Shown here: positions 1 through 7,247 of the stretch, piece after piece
Position numbering within the stretch: the first letter of the stretch is position 1
Layout: every line of letters begins with the position of its first letter
Assembly: GCA_964545715.1 (NCBI GenBank)
Contig: CAZJHX010000174.1
Coordinates: 1-21,805 of the forward strand
Direction of reading: 5' to 3'
Origin: CAZJHX01 sp964545715
GTDB taxonomy: Bacteria; Myxococcota_A; UBA9042; GCA-2863065
DNA: 21,805 nucleotides
Notes under the pieces: generated by a model
Databases searched by the model: none
The model's input: only the letters and a program-made list of their open reading frames with translations
Told to the model about the DNA's origin: nothing
Made by a program: the position numbers and the translations under genes

Positions 1-2
1 GC

Positions 3-1979
3 GTCGACAACGATCTCGACGCGTGGTTTGCCCCCGACGATCCGGCTGTGGTCGCCTATCGGGACTTTCGCGCCACGTTTGGCAACGACGAGCTGCTGGT
101 GGTGATGTTCACGCTGGACACGGTGGGCTTGGAGGTCATCGAGAAGGCGACGCGCGCCGTGCAGGCGGTCCCCGACGTGTTCGAAGTGCTGTCGGCGACC
201 AGCGGCCACAGCCTGGCGTCCGACCCTGACGCAGCCGGTCCCACGACCGTGTCGGAGGTGCTGGCCGATCCCCTGCTGAGCGGCCGCGTGATCAGCGCGG
301 ACGGGCGCGCGGCGGTACTGCTGATCCGCAGCAAGGACGGTGCGAGAGCAGCGGTCCTGGACGCCGTGGACGCGGCGCTGGCGGACGTGAACGTTCCCTA
401 TCGCAAGGCGGGGGTCGGCGTAGTAACCCGCGCACTGAATCAGGTGACTGCCCGCGACACCGCGCGTCTTGCCGGCGTCTGCCTGCTGGTCATGGTGCTG
501 CTGCTGTTCGCGGTCTTCCGCTCGGTCTGGTCGGTGGGCGCGTGCATCGCGTCGGTTCTGATGGCCGAGATCTGGATGCTGGGCGCGTTCGGGGCCGCAG
601 GGCGCAGCATCAACCTGGTCACGATGGTTATGCCGACCGTGGCTTTTGTGATCGGGCTGTCCGGCTGCGTGCACATGCTGCTGGCGGGCAGTGTGCGCGA
701 GGTGCTGCGTCCCTGCATGGCGAGTACGCTGACGACCGCGGCGGCGTTTTTGTCGCTGGCCGCGTCGCCGATGCCGGCGGTGCGCGAGCTGGGGCTGTTC
801 ACCGCGTTTGGAGTTGTCTGCCAGCTGGTCACCGCGGTCGTGGTCTGCTCCTGGGTGCTGGAGCGCCGCCCCGTCGCCGTGCGTGGAGACCGTCTGGCGC
901 GCTGGGCTACCAACCTGGCCGGTTGGGCCGCCTCACGACCCCGACGGGTCCTGGTGGGCGCGGCGCTGATCGCCGTCGGCGGCGGTATCGGGATCGCGGC
1001 CATCGATGTCGACACGGTCTCGATCGACCTGCTGCCCGACGACCACCCCGTCCGCGCCGACTCGGACGCCATCGAGTCCGTGTTTGGACCCTACGTCGCG
1101 CTGGAGTTTACGGTGCCGGGCACGGGGTTGGAGCCGACGCTGCTGAAAGATATGGACCGCTGGCAGCGCGCCGCGGAAGCTTCGTCAGCAGTCGGCTGGT
1201 CCAGCTCCATTATGCACGTGGTCAAGCGCCTGGAGCAGGTGCTCAGCGACGGCCGGCCGGACAGCTTTCGCGTACCCGACGATGCGGCGCGAATCGAGCA
1301 GGCGATCTACATATACGAGACCAGCCGCGATACCACGCGCCTGCAGGACAAAAAGCGCGGCCTGTTGCGCGTGGTGTTCGGTATCCCGATGATGTCGGCC
1401 CGCAGCCTGGAGGCGCTGATCAGCCACGTGCAGTCGCTGACCACGCTGGACGTCACGCCCGCCGGCTATGTGCCGCTGTACGTGGCCAAGATGGACCGGA
1501 TCGTGAGCAGTCAGCTGTCCAGTATCGCGCTGGGCTTTGTGCTGGTGTTCGTCATTGTAGGGCTGGTGCTGCGGTCGTCAGGCGCGGCGTTATTGGCGAT
1601 TCCCGCCAACGTCGTGCCGGTGCTGCTGATGTTCGGTGTCATGGCGGCGCTCGGGGTGCGGCTGGATGCTGCGACGGCGACGATCTCTGCGGTGGTATTG
1701 GGCCTGGTCGTCGACGACTCCGTGCACTTCTTGCACCGCCTGCGGGCGCACAAGGGCGAGCCTGTGTTGGCCGCGATAAGGGCCACGGCCGCCAGCGCCG
1801 GGCGCGCCATGACCGTGACCACCGTGGTGCTCTGCGCCGGCTTTGCGGTGCTCGGCCTGGCGGAGATCCACACGATCACATCGTTTGGACTGCTGATTGG
1901 GCTGGCGCTGATCGCGGCGCTGCTGGCGGACCTGCTGGTCCTGCCGGCGCTCGTCGTTCTTACGCAGCGGCGGCGGTGA
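3..1979 (+). CDS. RND/MMPL-family exporter, 5'-truncated by window edge
   Basis: This is the C-terminal part of a large inner-membrane exporter of the RND superfamily, MMPL/HAE-3-like branch. Members of the family move lipids, hopanoids or hydrophobic compounds by proton exchange. The frame is open to the left edge. The residues before the first GTG (position 48) read VDNDLDAWFAPDDPAVVAYR, matching the start of the first periplasmic domain in this family, so the gene begins upstream and GTG 48 is not the start. The visible part has a membrane block at roughly 450-880 (TM2-6), TM7 near 950-1010, a second periplasmic domain to about 1500, and TM8-12 to the end. The motif GLVVDDSVHFLHR (about 1700-1740) is the usual TM10 acidic-pair signature for proton relay. 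The second half ends in a normal hydrophobic helix, so the 3' end looks intact. Substrate and partners cannot be told from the sequence. The 3' end overlaps the opposite-strand small gene by 20 bp. Confidence 0.9.
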   Translation, partial: VDNDLDAWFAPDDPAVVAYRDFRATFGNDELLVVMFTLDTVGLEVIEKATRAVQAVPDVFEVLSATSGHSLASDPDAAGPTTVSEVLADPLLSGRVISADGRAAVLLIRSKDGARAAVLDAVDAALADVNVPYRKAGVGVVTRALNQVTARDTARLAGVCLLVMVLLLFAVFRSVWSVGACIASVLMAEIWMLGAFGAAGRSINLVTMVMPTVAFVIGLSGCVHMLLAGSVREVLRPCMASTLTTAAAFLSLAASPMPAVRELGLFTAFGVVCQLVTAVVVCSWVLERRPVAVRGDRLARWATNLAGWAASRPRRVLVGAALIAVGGGIGIAAIDVDTVSIDLLPDDHPVRADSDAIESVFGPYVALEFTVPGTGLEPTLLKDMDRWQRAAEASSAVGWSSSIMHVVKRLEQVLSDGRPDSFRVPDDAARIEQAIYIYETSRDTTRLQDKKRGLLRVVFGIPMMSARSLEALISHVQSLTTLDVTPAGYVPLYVAKMDRIVSSQLSSIALGFVLVFVIVGLVLRSSGAALLAIPANVVPVLLMFGVMAALGVRLDAATATISAVVLGLVVDDSVHFLHRLRAHKGEPVLAAIRATAASAGRAMTVTTVVLCAGFAVLGLAEIHTITSFGLLIGLALIAALLADLLVLPALVVLTQRRR

Positions 1980-2241
1980 TGCCGACGGAGACGCCGAGCA
2001 GATAGCGGGCGATGGCGGCCGGGTTGGGCTCGGTCAGGTCGAACGTGGTGCGCACGGCGCGTGTCACCTCGGGGTGCGTCTTGCTGAGACGCGCCAGGGT
2101 GGCCATGGCGTTGCCGCCCTCGGCCAGGGTGACCGCAGCGCTCAGGATCGGGTCCTGATCGGCGTGGGCGACCTCGGCGCCGAGCCGTACGGCGTCTGCT
2201 CTCAAACCTGCGCGTCTTGATGCCTTCAATGTTCTGATCAT
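1960..2241 (-). CDS. Small uncharacterised protein (93 aa)
   Basis: I do not recognise a family. The 93-residue product is rich in Ala and Arg, has no signal peptide or clear membrane span, and looks mostly helical (for example PEVTRAVRTTFDLTEPNPAAIARYLL). A GTG at 2262 would give a longer form of 100 residues. The ATG at 2241 is preferred because a good Shine-Dalgarno sequence, GAGGTG at 2248-2253, lies 6 nt upstream. The gene converges on the RND exporter and overlaps its last 20 bp, and is divergent from the DUF3419 gene. The good ribosome site and a frame open across a gap between two clear genes argue that it is real, but a chance frame is not excluded. Confidence 0.55.
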   Translation of the reverse strand: MIRTLKASRRAGLRADAVRLGAEVAHADQDPILSAAVTLAEGGNAMATLARLSKTHPEVTRAVRTTFDLTEPNPAAIARYLLGVSVGITAAAA

Positions 2242-2247
2242 CGGATT

Positions 2248-2253
2248 CACCTC
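2248..2253 (-). promoter_or_regulatory. Shine-Dalgarno site for the small protein gene
   Basis: GAGGTG on the minus strand, 6 nt before the ATG at 2241. It decides the start in favour of this ATG over the GTG at 2262. Confidence 0.6.
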
Positions 2254-2320
2254 AGAAGTCACGCTGGAGAGATAGGCAACATCCGGGCCAAGGCAAGGGC
2301 AAATCCGGCGATGGTGCGCA

Positions 2321-2336
2321 GGGGCTCGAATGCCCC
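2321..2336. repeat. Short inverted repeat GGGGC-N6-GCCCC
   Basis: Perfect 5-bp arms (2321-2325 and 2332-2336) around TCGAAT, in the divergent gap between the small gene and the DUF3419 gene. It could be a hairpin in the leader of the operon. No function can be assigned. Confidence 0.3.
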
Positions 2337-2367
2337 AAATCCGAGGGGTCTCAGGTGCGAACCGAGC

Positions 2368-2383
2368 GTGGCATCAGTGCCAC
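2368..2383. repeat. Inverted repeat GTGGCA-TCAG-TGCCAC upstream of the DUF3419 operon
   Basis: Perfect 6-bp arms with a 4-nt loop, followed by the T-rich stretch TTTGTCTT, 32 bp before the probable GTG start of the DUF3419 gene. It may be an operator or a small hairpin in the leader of the three-gene operon. The T-tract makes a weak terminator or attenuator possible. Only the symmetry is seen; the role is inferred. Confidence 0.35.
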
Positions 2384-2415
2384 TTTGTCTTCACCCATGT
2401 AAAGATTCCGACACA

Positions 2416-3357
2416 GTGCACAACAACCCGATCCAGTTCGCCGTAGTCCGGGAGGATCCGGACGTCGAGGCCACCCTCATTCGACGGGCTGCGGCCAAAA
2501 ACGCGCTGCTGATCGCCTCGGGGGGCTGTACCGCCCTGACGCTCGGGGCGAAGTACCCCGACCTTGGGATCACCCTTGTGGATCCGAACCCTGCACAGCT
2601 GCAGTTGGTGCGTGACAAAGTGACAGCCCTGCGATCGGGGGCTGACTGCCTCAATGTGGAGGACACATGCCCCACCGGCTTGAACGCCTGCGGCAACTTT
2701 GAGTCGCTGTTTCGCGGGCTGCGGCTGTTCATCGAGGACTTTGTGCTGCCCGCCGACGAGCTGCGCGCGCTGTTTGTGGAGCGCCGCCTTTACGAGGCGC
2801 CTGAGCGCCTGTTTGCCAGCCCATACTGGGCCGTGGGCTTTGACCTGTTTTTTGCGGATTCGCTGCTGGTGACGATGTTTGGCCCGGATGCCGTCCAGCA
2901 CGCTGAGCCGGGCAGCTATCCGGGCTACTTTCGCGGCGTCTTCGAGCGCGGCCTTGTGGCGCCCGAGGCGCACAGCAATCCGTTTTTGCACCACGTGTTG
3001 CTGGGCTGCTACCTGCGGGGCTGCGAGCCGGCGTACATCACCCTGCCGCGGGCCGAGTCCTCGTTTACGATGATCTGCGCCACCTTGCAGCAGGTCGACG
3101 TGGCGCCGTTCGACTTCGTGAGCCTGAGCAACATTTTGGATTGGACGCCGCCGGACGGGGTGCGCTCGCTGGCGGGCCGTCTCGGTGATCAGCTGCGTAG
3201 CGGCGCCACGATCGTGATGCGCCAGCTCAACAACGACGCCGACCTGGAGGCGGCGTTTGGGCCCCGCTTCGACTTCGACCGCGAGCTGGGCGCGGAGCTT
3301 ACGGCCTTGGACCGCAGCCTGTTCTACTGCAATATCCTGGCAGCTACCCGGAGGTAG
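2416..3357 (+). CDS. DUF3419/BtaA-like SAM:3-amino-3-carboxypropyl transferase
   Basis: This 313-residue protein resembles the DUF3419 family. The known member BtaA transfers the 3-amino-3-carboxypropyl group of S-adenosylmethionine to diacylglycerol in betaine lipid synthesis. An upstream motif QFAVVREDPD (7-16) is followed by the SAM-binding core (about 31-62) with SGGCTALTL and the acidic VDPNPAQ, where D56 is the likely ribose contact. Near the C-terminus SLSNILDW (236-243) matches the conserved SLSNI-W motif of the family. The open frame extends upstream to ATG 2311, but the added 35 residues do not look like the family. GTG 2416 fits the domain edge, though its ribosome site is weak. 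The HDO gene starts 12 bp downstream, so the two are surely cotranscribed. There is no BtaB-like N-methyltransferase nearby, so a betaine lipid product is not implied. The acceptor is unknown. Confidence 0.75.
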   Translation: MHNNPIQFAVVREDPDVEATLIRRAAAKNALLIASGGCTALTLGAKYPDLGITLVDPNPAQLQLVRDKVTALRSGADCLNVEDTCPTGLNACGNFESLFRGLRLFIEDFVLPADELRALFVERRLYEAPERLFASPYWAVGFDLFFADSLLVTMFGPDAVQHAEPGSYPGYFRGVFERGLVAPEAHSNPFLHHVLLGCYLRGCEPAYITLPRAESSFTMICATLQQVDVAPFDFVSLSNILDWTPPDGVRSLAGRLGDQLRSGATIVMRQLNNDADLEAAFGPRFDFDRELGAELTALDRSLFYCNILAATRR

Positions 3358-3369
3358 AAGGACAGCTCA

Positions 3370-4053
3370 GTGGACGGCCTCATACAACGCGTATTGGCGC
3401 AGAACAACGCCTTTGAGAACCCGTACTTCGTGGCCCTGCGCGACGGCACGTTCGCGCGAGAGGACTTTGTGGAGACGCAGATCCAGTTCTTTCACGCGGT
3501 CAGCTTCTTCAATCGGCCGCTGGCGGCGCTGGCAGCCGGCATCCCCGATGCGCAGCGCCGAATGGGCGTGGTGCGCAACATCTGGGAGGAGCACGGCGAG
3601 GGCGAGCACTCTCTCTTTCACGAGGTCACGTTTTTGCAGCTGCTGGAGCGGCTGGACGGGATCACGCGCGCGGATGTGCACCGGCGCTTTCTGTGGCCCG
3701 AGGTCAAGACCTTCAACACCACGCTGATGGGCGCCGCAGCGACGGACACGTACCGGGTCGGCGCTGCATGCCTGGGCATCGTGGAGCGCATGTTTGCCGA
3801 CATCTCCGCGTGGATAGGGCAGGGCATGGTCGACCGCGGATGGCTGGCCGAGGACCAGGTGGTGCACTACCGCAAGCATCAGGAGCTGGACGTGCGCCAT
3901 GCCGAAGATCTGCTGGCGGTCGTACGTCCCGAGTTCGACGGCGGCTTTGAGCGGCGCTACGAGATCGCGGTCGGCCTGCGCATGGGCGCGCTGTGCTTCA
4001 ACCAGCTGTTCGAGGGCCTGCACCGCGCCCGCGAGCGCCGCATTTTTATTTAG
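3370..4053 (+). CDS. Heme-oxygenase-like di-iron oxidase (HDO; TenA/PqqC-fold)
   Basis: A 227-residue all-helical protein of the iron-containing redox enzyme family (PqqC/TenA/CADD fold). Known HDOs use a di-iron or similar metal site and O2 for N-oxygenation, oxidative C-C cleavage or decarboxylation, as in SznF, BesC, UndA and CADD. All six expected metal ligands can be placed: E73 and H80 in WEEHGEGEHSLFH, E139 in IVERMFADI, and H170, D174 and H177 in HQELDVRHAED. The spacings are close to those I recall for CADD. TenA thiaminases lack this H-x3-D-x2-H set, so an oxidase is favoured over a thiaminase. The GTG start has an AAGGA-type ribosome site about 7 nt upstream. The gene sits 12 bp after the DUF3419 gene and 11 bp before the GNAT gene, so it probably acts on the aminocarboxypropylated product or a related amino acid. 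Confidence 0.82.
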   Translation: MDGLIQRVLAQNNAFENPYFVALRDGTFAREDFVETQIQFFHAVSFFNRPLAALAAGIPDAQRRMGVVRNIWEEHGEGEHSLFHEVTFLQLLERLDGITRADVHRRFLWPEVKTFNTTLMGAAATDTYRVGAACLGIVERMFADISAWIGQGMVDRGWLAEDQVVHYRKHQELDVRHAEDLLAVVRPEFDGGFERRYEIAVGLRMGALCFNQLFEGLHRARERRIFI

Positions 4054-4064
4054 ATGTCCTAGCG

Positions 4065-4874
4065 ATGGCCATTCGGATCCAGGGCCTGGCGGACGAGGAT
4101 CTGCCCAAGTTCGAGGCGCGGGTGGCGGCGCTGGAGGACGGGATCACCTATCCGCTGGGTGATGACCGCTTCTCGCTGGACCACGGCGCCAGCTACTTCG
4201 CGTTTTTTCAGCGCCTGGGAGAGCTGCGCTACTTCGTGGTGCTGGACGGCGATGACGTCGTTGGCGTCGGCTGCGGCATCTTGCGCACGCTGCCGTTTGC
4301 CGTGGGCCAACAGCCCCGCACCTGCTGGTATTGCTGCGACATGAAGGTGCGCCGCGACTATCGCGGCAAGCGGATCCCGCTGCGCATGTTGGGCTATGCG
4401 CTCAATAACAACTACCTGCGCTGCGGGCGCGGGTACGCGATCACGATGAATCCGGGTGACGGCTCCGAGAACCGGGTCGTGCGCCTGATGCAGCGCTTCA
4501 GACCGCTGCCGCTGCCGTTTGCCGGGACGCTGCTGCTGTGGTCGCTGGATGCCGAGGCGATGCGGGCGACGGCGCCGCTGCTGACCGAGCATCGTGGCCC
4601 GCTCTCGTACCTGTCCCTGCAAGACAAGAAGGACATCGTGCTGCAGAGCACCGGCGCGTCGATGCCGCTGTTGCACGTGCAGTTCGGCCCGTGCGCGGAG
4701 GCCGGCGGAGCCCAGCCGGTGGAGGGCTCGACGCACATGTTCTGTGCCATGTCGGACGACGCGCTGACGGATGAGCTGCACCGGCGGGGGTTGGAGCCGA
4801 CCGCCAGCGCAAGCATCCTGCACCACCGCATGGGCAAGGCCGACTGGCGGTTTGTGTTGACCAGCGACATCTAA
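4065..4874 (+). CDS. GNAT-fold acyltransferase-like protein
   Basis: The 269-residue product has an N-terminal GNAT-like domain. A beta strand pair at about 55-72 (RYFVVLDGDDVVGVGCGIL) is followed by the acyl-CoA-binding segment MKVRRDYRGKRIPLRML (93-109). In that loop the usual R-G-x-G-x-G/A pattern reads RGKRIP, with the third position Arg instead of Gly, so CoA binding may be altered. The C-terminal half (about 150-269) has no motif I recognise. ATG 4065 is chosen because a longer frame from 3993 would overlap the HDO gene. It is the third gene of the operon, 11 bp after the HDO stop. Acylation of the pathway product is a reasonable inference, but substrate and acyl donor are unknown. A 19-bp tandem duplication covers the 3' end and the stop codon. 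Confidence 0.7.
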   Translation: MAIRIQGLADEDLPKFEARVAALEDGITYPLGDDRFSLDHGASYFAFFQRLGELRYFVVLDGDDVVGVGCGILRTLPFAVGQQPRTCWYCCDMKVRRDYRGKRIPLRMLGYALNNNYLRCGRGYAITMNPGDGSENRVVRLMQRFRPLPLPFAGTLLLWSLDAEAMRATAPLLTEHRGPLSYLSLQDKKDIVLQSTGASMPLLHVQFGPCAEAGGAQPVEGSTHMFCAMSDDALTDELHRRGLEPTASASILHHRMGKADWRFVLTSDI

Positions 4875-4893
4875 GTTGACCAGCGACATCTAA
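4856..4893 (+). repeat. Perfect 19-bp tandem duplication over a stop codon
   Basis: The unit gttgaccagcgacatctaa occurs at 4856-4874 and again at 4875-4893. The first copy encodes the last residues and the TAA of the GNAT-like gene, and the second repeats them after the stop. It looks like a recent slip or duplication event. It keeps the reading frame intact and lengthens the gap before the next gene. Confidence 0.95.
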
Positions 4894-4914
4894 GCTGAGG
4901 TATGGTCGCTCGCT

Positions 4915-7197
4915 TTGAGACGTCTGCTACCCGTGCTTCTGTTGGTGGCCTGTTCCACCGATCCGGACCCCACGCCTGCCGCGCCGGATGCCGGTCCGGA
5001 CATCACAACTCCCGAGGACATCGAGCCGATCGAGGATACGGTTCCGCCACCGGAACCCGACGTGCCGGAAGACGTCGCTGTCGAGGACGTGCCGCCACCC
5101 AAAGCGGTGTTTCCCGCCAAAAAAGCGGCGCTGATCATCGACTTTGACATGAAGGCGGCCATCAGCTGGCGCATCGCACGCGACACGCTGGAGGCGCGCG
5201 GCTTCGAGGTGCAGTACCGGCGCTGGTTCCCCCACATCACCGCGGCGGACGTCACGGCCCAGGAGGGCGGTGAGCATCCGTACGCCCTGATCGTCGTGGG
5301 CGGTGGCGCGGGCATCAATCGGCAGACGGAGGTGCCCAGGCAGCAGGACGAGGATCGGCTCGCCGCCTTTGCAGCGGCCGGCGGCGCGGTCGTGTTACTG
5401 CCGCGCAACAGCTGGCTGGACTCGACCTATGCGGACCTGGAGTGGCTGCATTTCAACGGCATTCTGAATGCCGGAGCCACCGGCGTGCGTATCGACAAGA
5501 ACACGACGATTGGGCACGTGTCCTTTGCCGACGGGGACAAGCCGCCACTGCACTTTGCAACCGCAGCCGGCTATCCGGGCTCGCTGGAGTGGACGATCAA
5601 TCTGCCGCTGGGTTATCCGGTCGACGACCACCCGATCGCCAAGCCGCTGTCCGTCGCCGCGTTTGGGTACACGCCGACGCTGTCCTGCGATTCTGATGAG
5701 GTCGCGCTGTTGGCCACGACCTGGAGCGACGCGATTCAGTGGTGGGACCACGCCGGCCTGGAGTCCAGCGTGGCGATTCCCGGCGTGAAGCTGCCGCTGG
5801 TCGTCGTTGCGCCGGCCGGGGATGGCGTGATTGGCGTGGCGTCGCGGACTCTGCTGACGCTGGCCGCGCACTCGGGCGAGGCCTCGGACAAGCCGCTGCT
5901 GAACCTGGCGTTTCTGGACGGCACGCAGGCGCTGGGTGAGGCGTTTCTGGGCCACGTGGCCGACCTGGTGGTGGGGGCCGCGGAGCACACGCCCAACGGC
6001 TGTCACGGCGGGGAGCCGCTCTCCTCGTCCGTGTCCGCGCTGCTGGAGCCGTCCGAGAGGCCCGTGGGAGAGACGGCGCCGCAGCCGCCGAGCTGGGCAG
6101 GCGATTTGACCGCGGTAGAGCCGGCTGACTCGCAGCCGTCGACGACACCGGCTTGGTTTACCGACGGCCGAGCGCACATGGGCTATGGCGGCCTGGTCGC
6201 TGACGACGACCTGGTCGACCTGTTCACTATCGCGGCGGAAAACGGTTTGGACAGCGTGCAGCTGTCGGTGCCCGTGGGGTCTCTGGTGTCCCCTTCAGAC
6301 GGCGTCTCGCCGTTTGCGGTGGCGGCTGAGGCGGCGGACGGGCTGGGCATTCACCTGCTGGCGGGTGTGCACTACAAAAACGAGATCTTCGGGGGCCTGA
6401 AGGCGGAGATCGGCACGGCCATCGGCGCCTACGGCCACGTGCTGGATGCCCCGCCGCCCCTGTCAGAGGCGTGGTGGAAAGCGGGCATCGAGGACATTGT
6501 GTTGGGCGCGGCCACGGCTTCGCTGGCGCATCCCGGCGTGCGCGGCGTGCACTTCGACATGGAGCTGTATGGCTCGCAGTCCCTGCTTTATCACGACGGC
6601 CACGCCTTTGATGCCGAGACGTGGTCGCACGCGCTGGCGGCGCTGGCGGCGCACGATGAGGCGCTGGCGGCTGCCGCGGAGGCGTTGCAGCCGACCGAGC
6701 GGCTGGCGTGGTTGGTGGACAACGGGCTGTTGGGCTTTGTGTATGCCTCGCTTGAGCAGGTCGTGGCCAAAAGGGCCGCCGCGATTCGAGAGGCGGCGCA
6801 CGCGATCGCACCGGGCTTTACGCTGGCGTTTTACATGCCCGTGTTCAACGACTCCTGGTTCTATCGGGGCTTGATGCGCGGCTTTGGGACGGCCGAGCAG
6901 CCGGCGATCGTGTTGTCGTACGACGCGGCCACGGCCAGGCTGCGGGACTCGCTGGCGCGCGACGGCATCCACATCCGCCATCTGGGCGGGCTGCTGGGGG
7001 TGCTCTATCAGCCGCTGCAGTTCGAGGACGCGCTGGTGGGTGCGGCGGCGCGCTCAGACGGGTATTGGCTGTTTTCGCTGAACGATTTTCCGCCGACTGA
7101 AGACCCCGATTTCATCGCCGGCAAGAACGGGGCGCCGCTGGAGTACTGGCAGAAGGTCAGTGCTGCGAATACGCGCCTGAAAAACACCCCGCTTTAA
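4915..7197 (+). CDS. Lipoprotein with GATase-like and TIM-barrel glycosidase-like domains
   Basis: A 760-residue exported lipoprotein. The signal peptide RRLLPVLLLVAC has a lipobox LVAC with C13, followed by an acidic Pro-rich linker (14-66). Residues 70-350 look like a class I glutamine amidotransferase-like fold (ALIIDFD, then YALIVVGGGAGI, then GGAVVLLPRNSW), often used as a non-catalytic or binding unit in exported proteins. From about 412 to 760 there is a probable TIM barrel, with GVRGVHFDMELYG (541-553) giving D548 and E550 as candidate acid residues, and later FTLAFYMPVFN and GYWLFSLNDFP strands. The exact glycoside hydrolase family is not recognised. The start is TTG 4915: an in-frame stop lies at 4891, no ATG or GTG is available between, and TTG places the signal peptide correctly. 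GAGG at 4897-4900 is 14 nt away, which is long. It may be cotranscribed with the GNAT gene, 40 bp upstream. Confidence 0.75.
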   Translation: MRRLLPVLLLVACSTDPDPTPAAPDAGPDITTPEDIEPIEDTVPPPEPDVPEDVAVEDVPPPKAVFPAKKAALIIDFDMKAAISWRIARDTLEARGFEVQYRRWFPHITAADVTAQEGGEHPYALIVVGGGAGINRQTEVPRQQDEDRLAAFAAAGGAVVLLPRNSWLDSTYADLEWLHFNGILNAGATGVRIDKNTTIGHVSFADGDKPPLHFATAAGYPGSLEWTINLPLGYPVDDHPIAKPLSVAAFGYTPTLSCDSDEVALLATTWSDAIQWWDHAGLESSVAIPGVKLPLVVVAPAGDGVIGVASRTLLTLAAHSGEASDKPLLNLAFLDGTQALGEAFLGHVADLVVGAAEHTPNGCHGGEPLSSSVSALLEPSERPVGETAPQPPSWAGDLTAVEPADSQPSTTPAWFTDGRAHMGYGGLVADDDLVDLFTIAAENGLDSVQLSVPVGSLVSPSDGVSPFAVAAEAADGLGIHLLAGVHYKNEIFGGLKAEIGTAIGAYGHVLDAPPPLSEAWWKAGIEDIVLGAATASLAHPGVRGVHFDMELYGSQSLLYHDGHAFDAETWSHALAALAAHDEALAAAAEALQPTERLAWLVDNGLLGFVYASLEQVVAKRAAAIREAAHAIAPGFTLAFYMPVFNDSWFYRGLMRGFGTAEQPAIVLSYDAATARLRDSLARDGIHIRHLGGLLGVLYQPLQFEDALVGAAARSDGYWLFSLNDFPPTEDPDFIAGKNGAPLEYWQKVSAANTRLKNTPL

Positions 7198-7216
7198 CCC
7201 TTTAGGGCCCCCACGG

Positions 7217-7231
7217 TTGTCACGATGACAA
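7217..7231. promoter_or_regulatory. Palindrome TTGTCA-CGA-TGACAA, possible operator
   Basis: Perfect 6-bp arms separated by 3 bp, in the 50-bp gap between the lipoprotein gene and the DUF4388/J-like gene, 7 nt before the GGAGG ribosome site. The symmetry suits binding by a dimeric regulator or a translational operator. No known box is matched with confidence. Confidence 0.4.
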
Positions 7232-7238
7232 TTCCACT

Positions 7239-7243
7239 GGAGG
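7239..7243 (+). promoter_or_regulatory. Shine-Dalgarno GGAGG for the J-like protein gene
   Basis: GGAGG lies 4 nt before ATG 7248 and fixes that start. Confidence 0.65.
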
Positions 7244-7247
7244 CCCA

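Noticed and set aside
542..2005. Second plus-strand frame of 487 codons inside the RND exporter
   Set aside because: It is compositionally Arg/Gly-rich and lacks any membrane pattern, while the other frame has clear TM helices and the VVDDS motif.
2321..2336. GGGGC-TCGAAT-GCCCC looks like the T-arm of a tRNA
   Set aside because: The loop is one base short of the usual seven, and no anticodon arm, D-arm or acceptor stem can be folded from the flanking bases.
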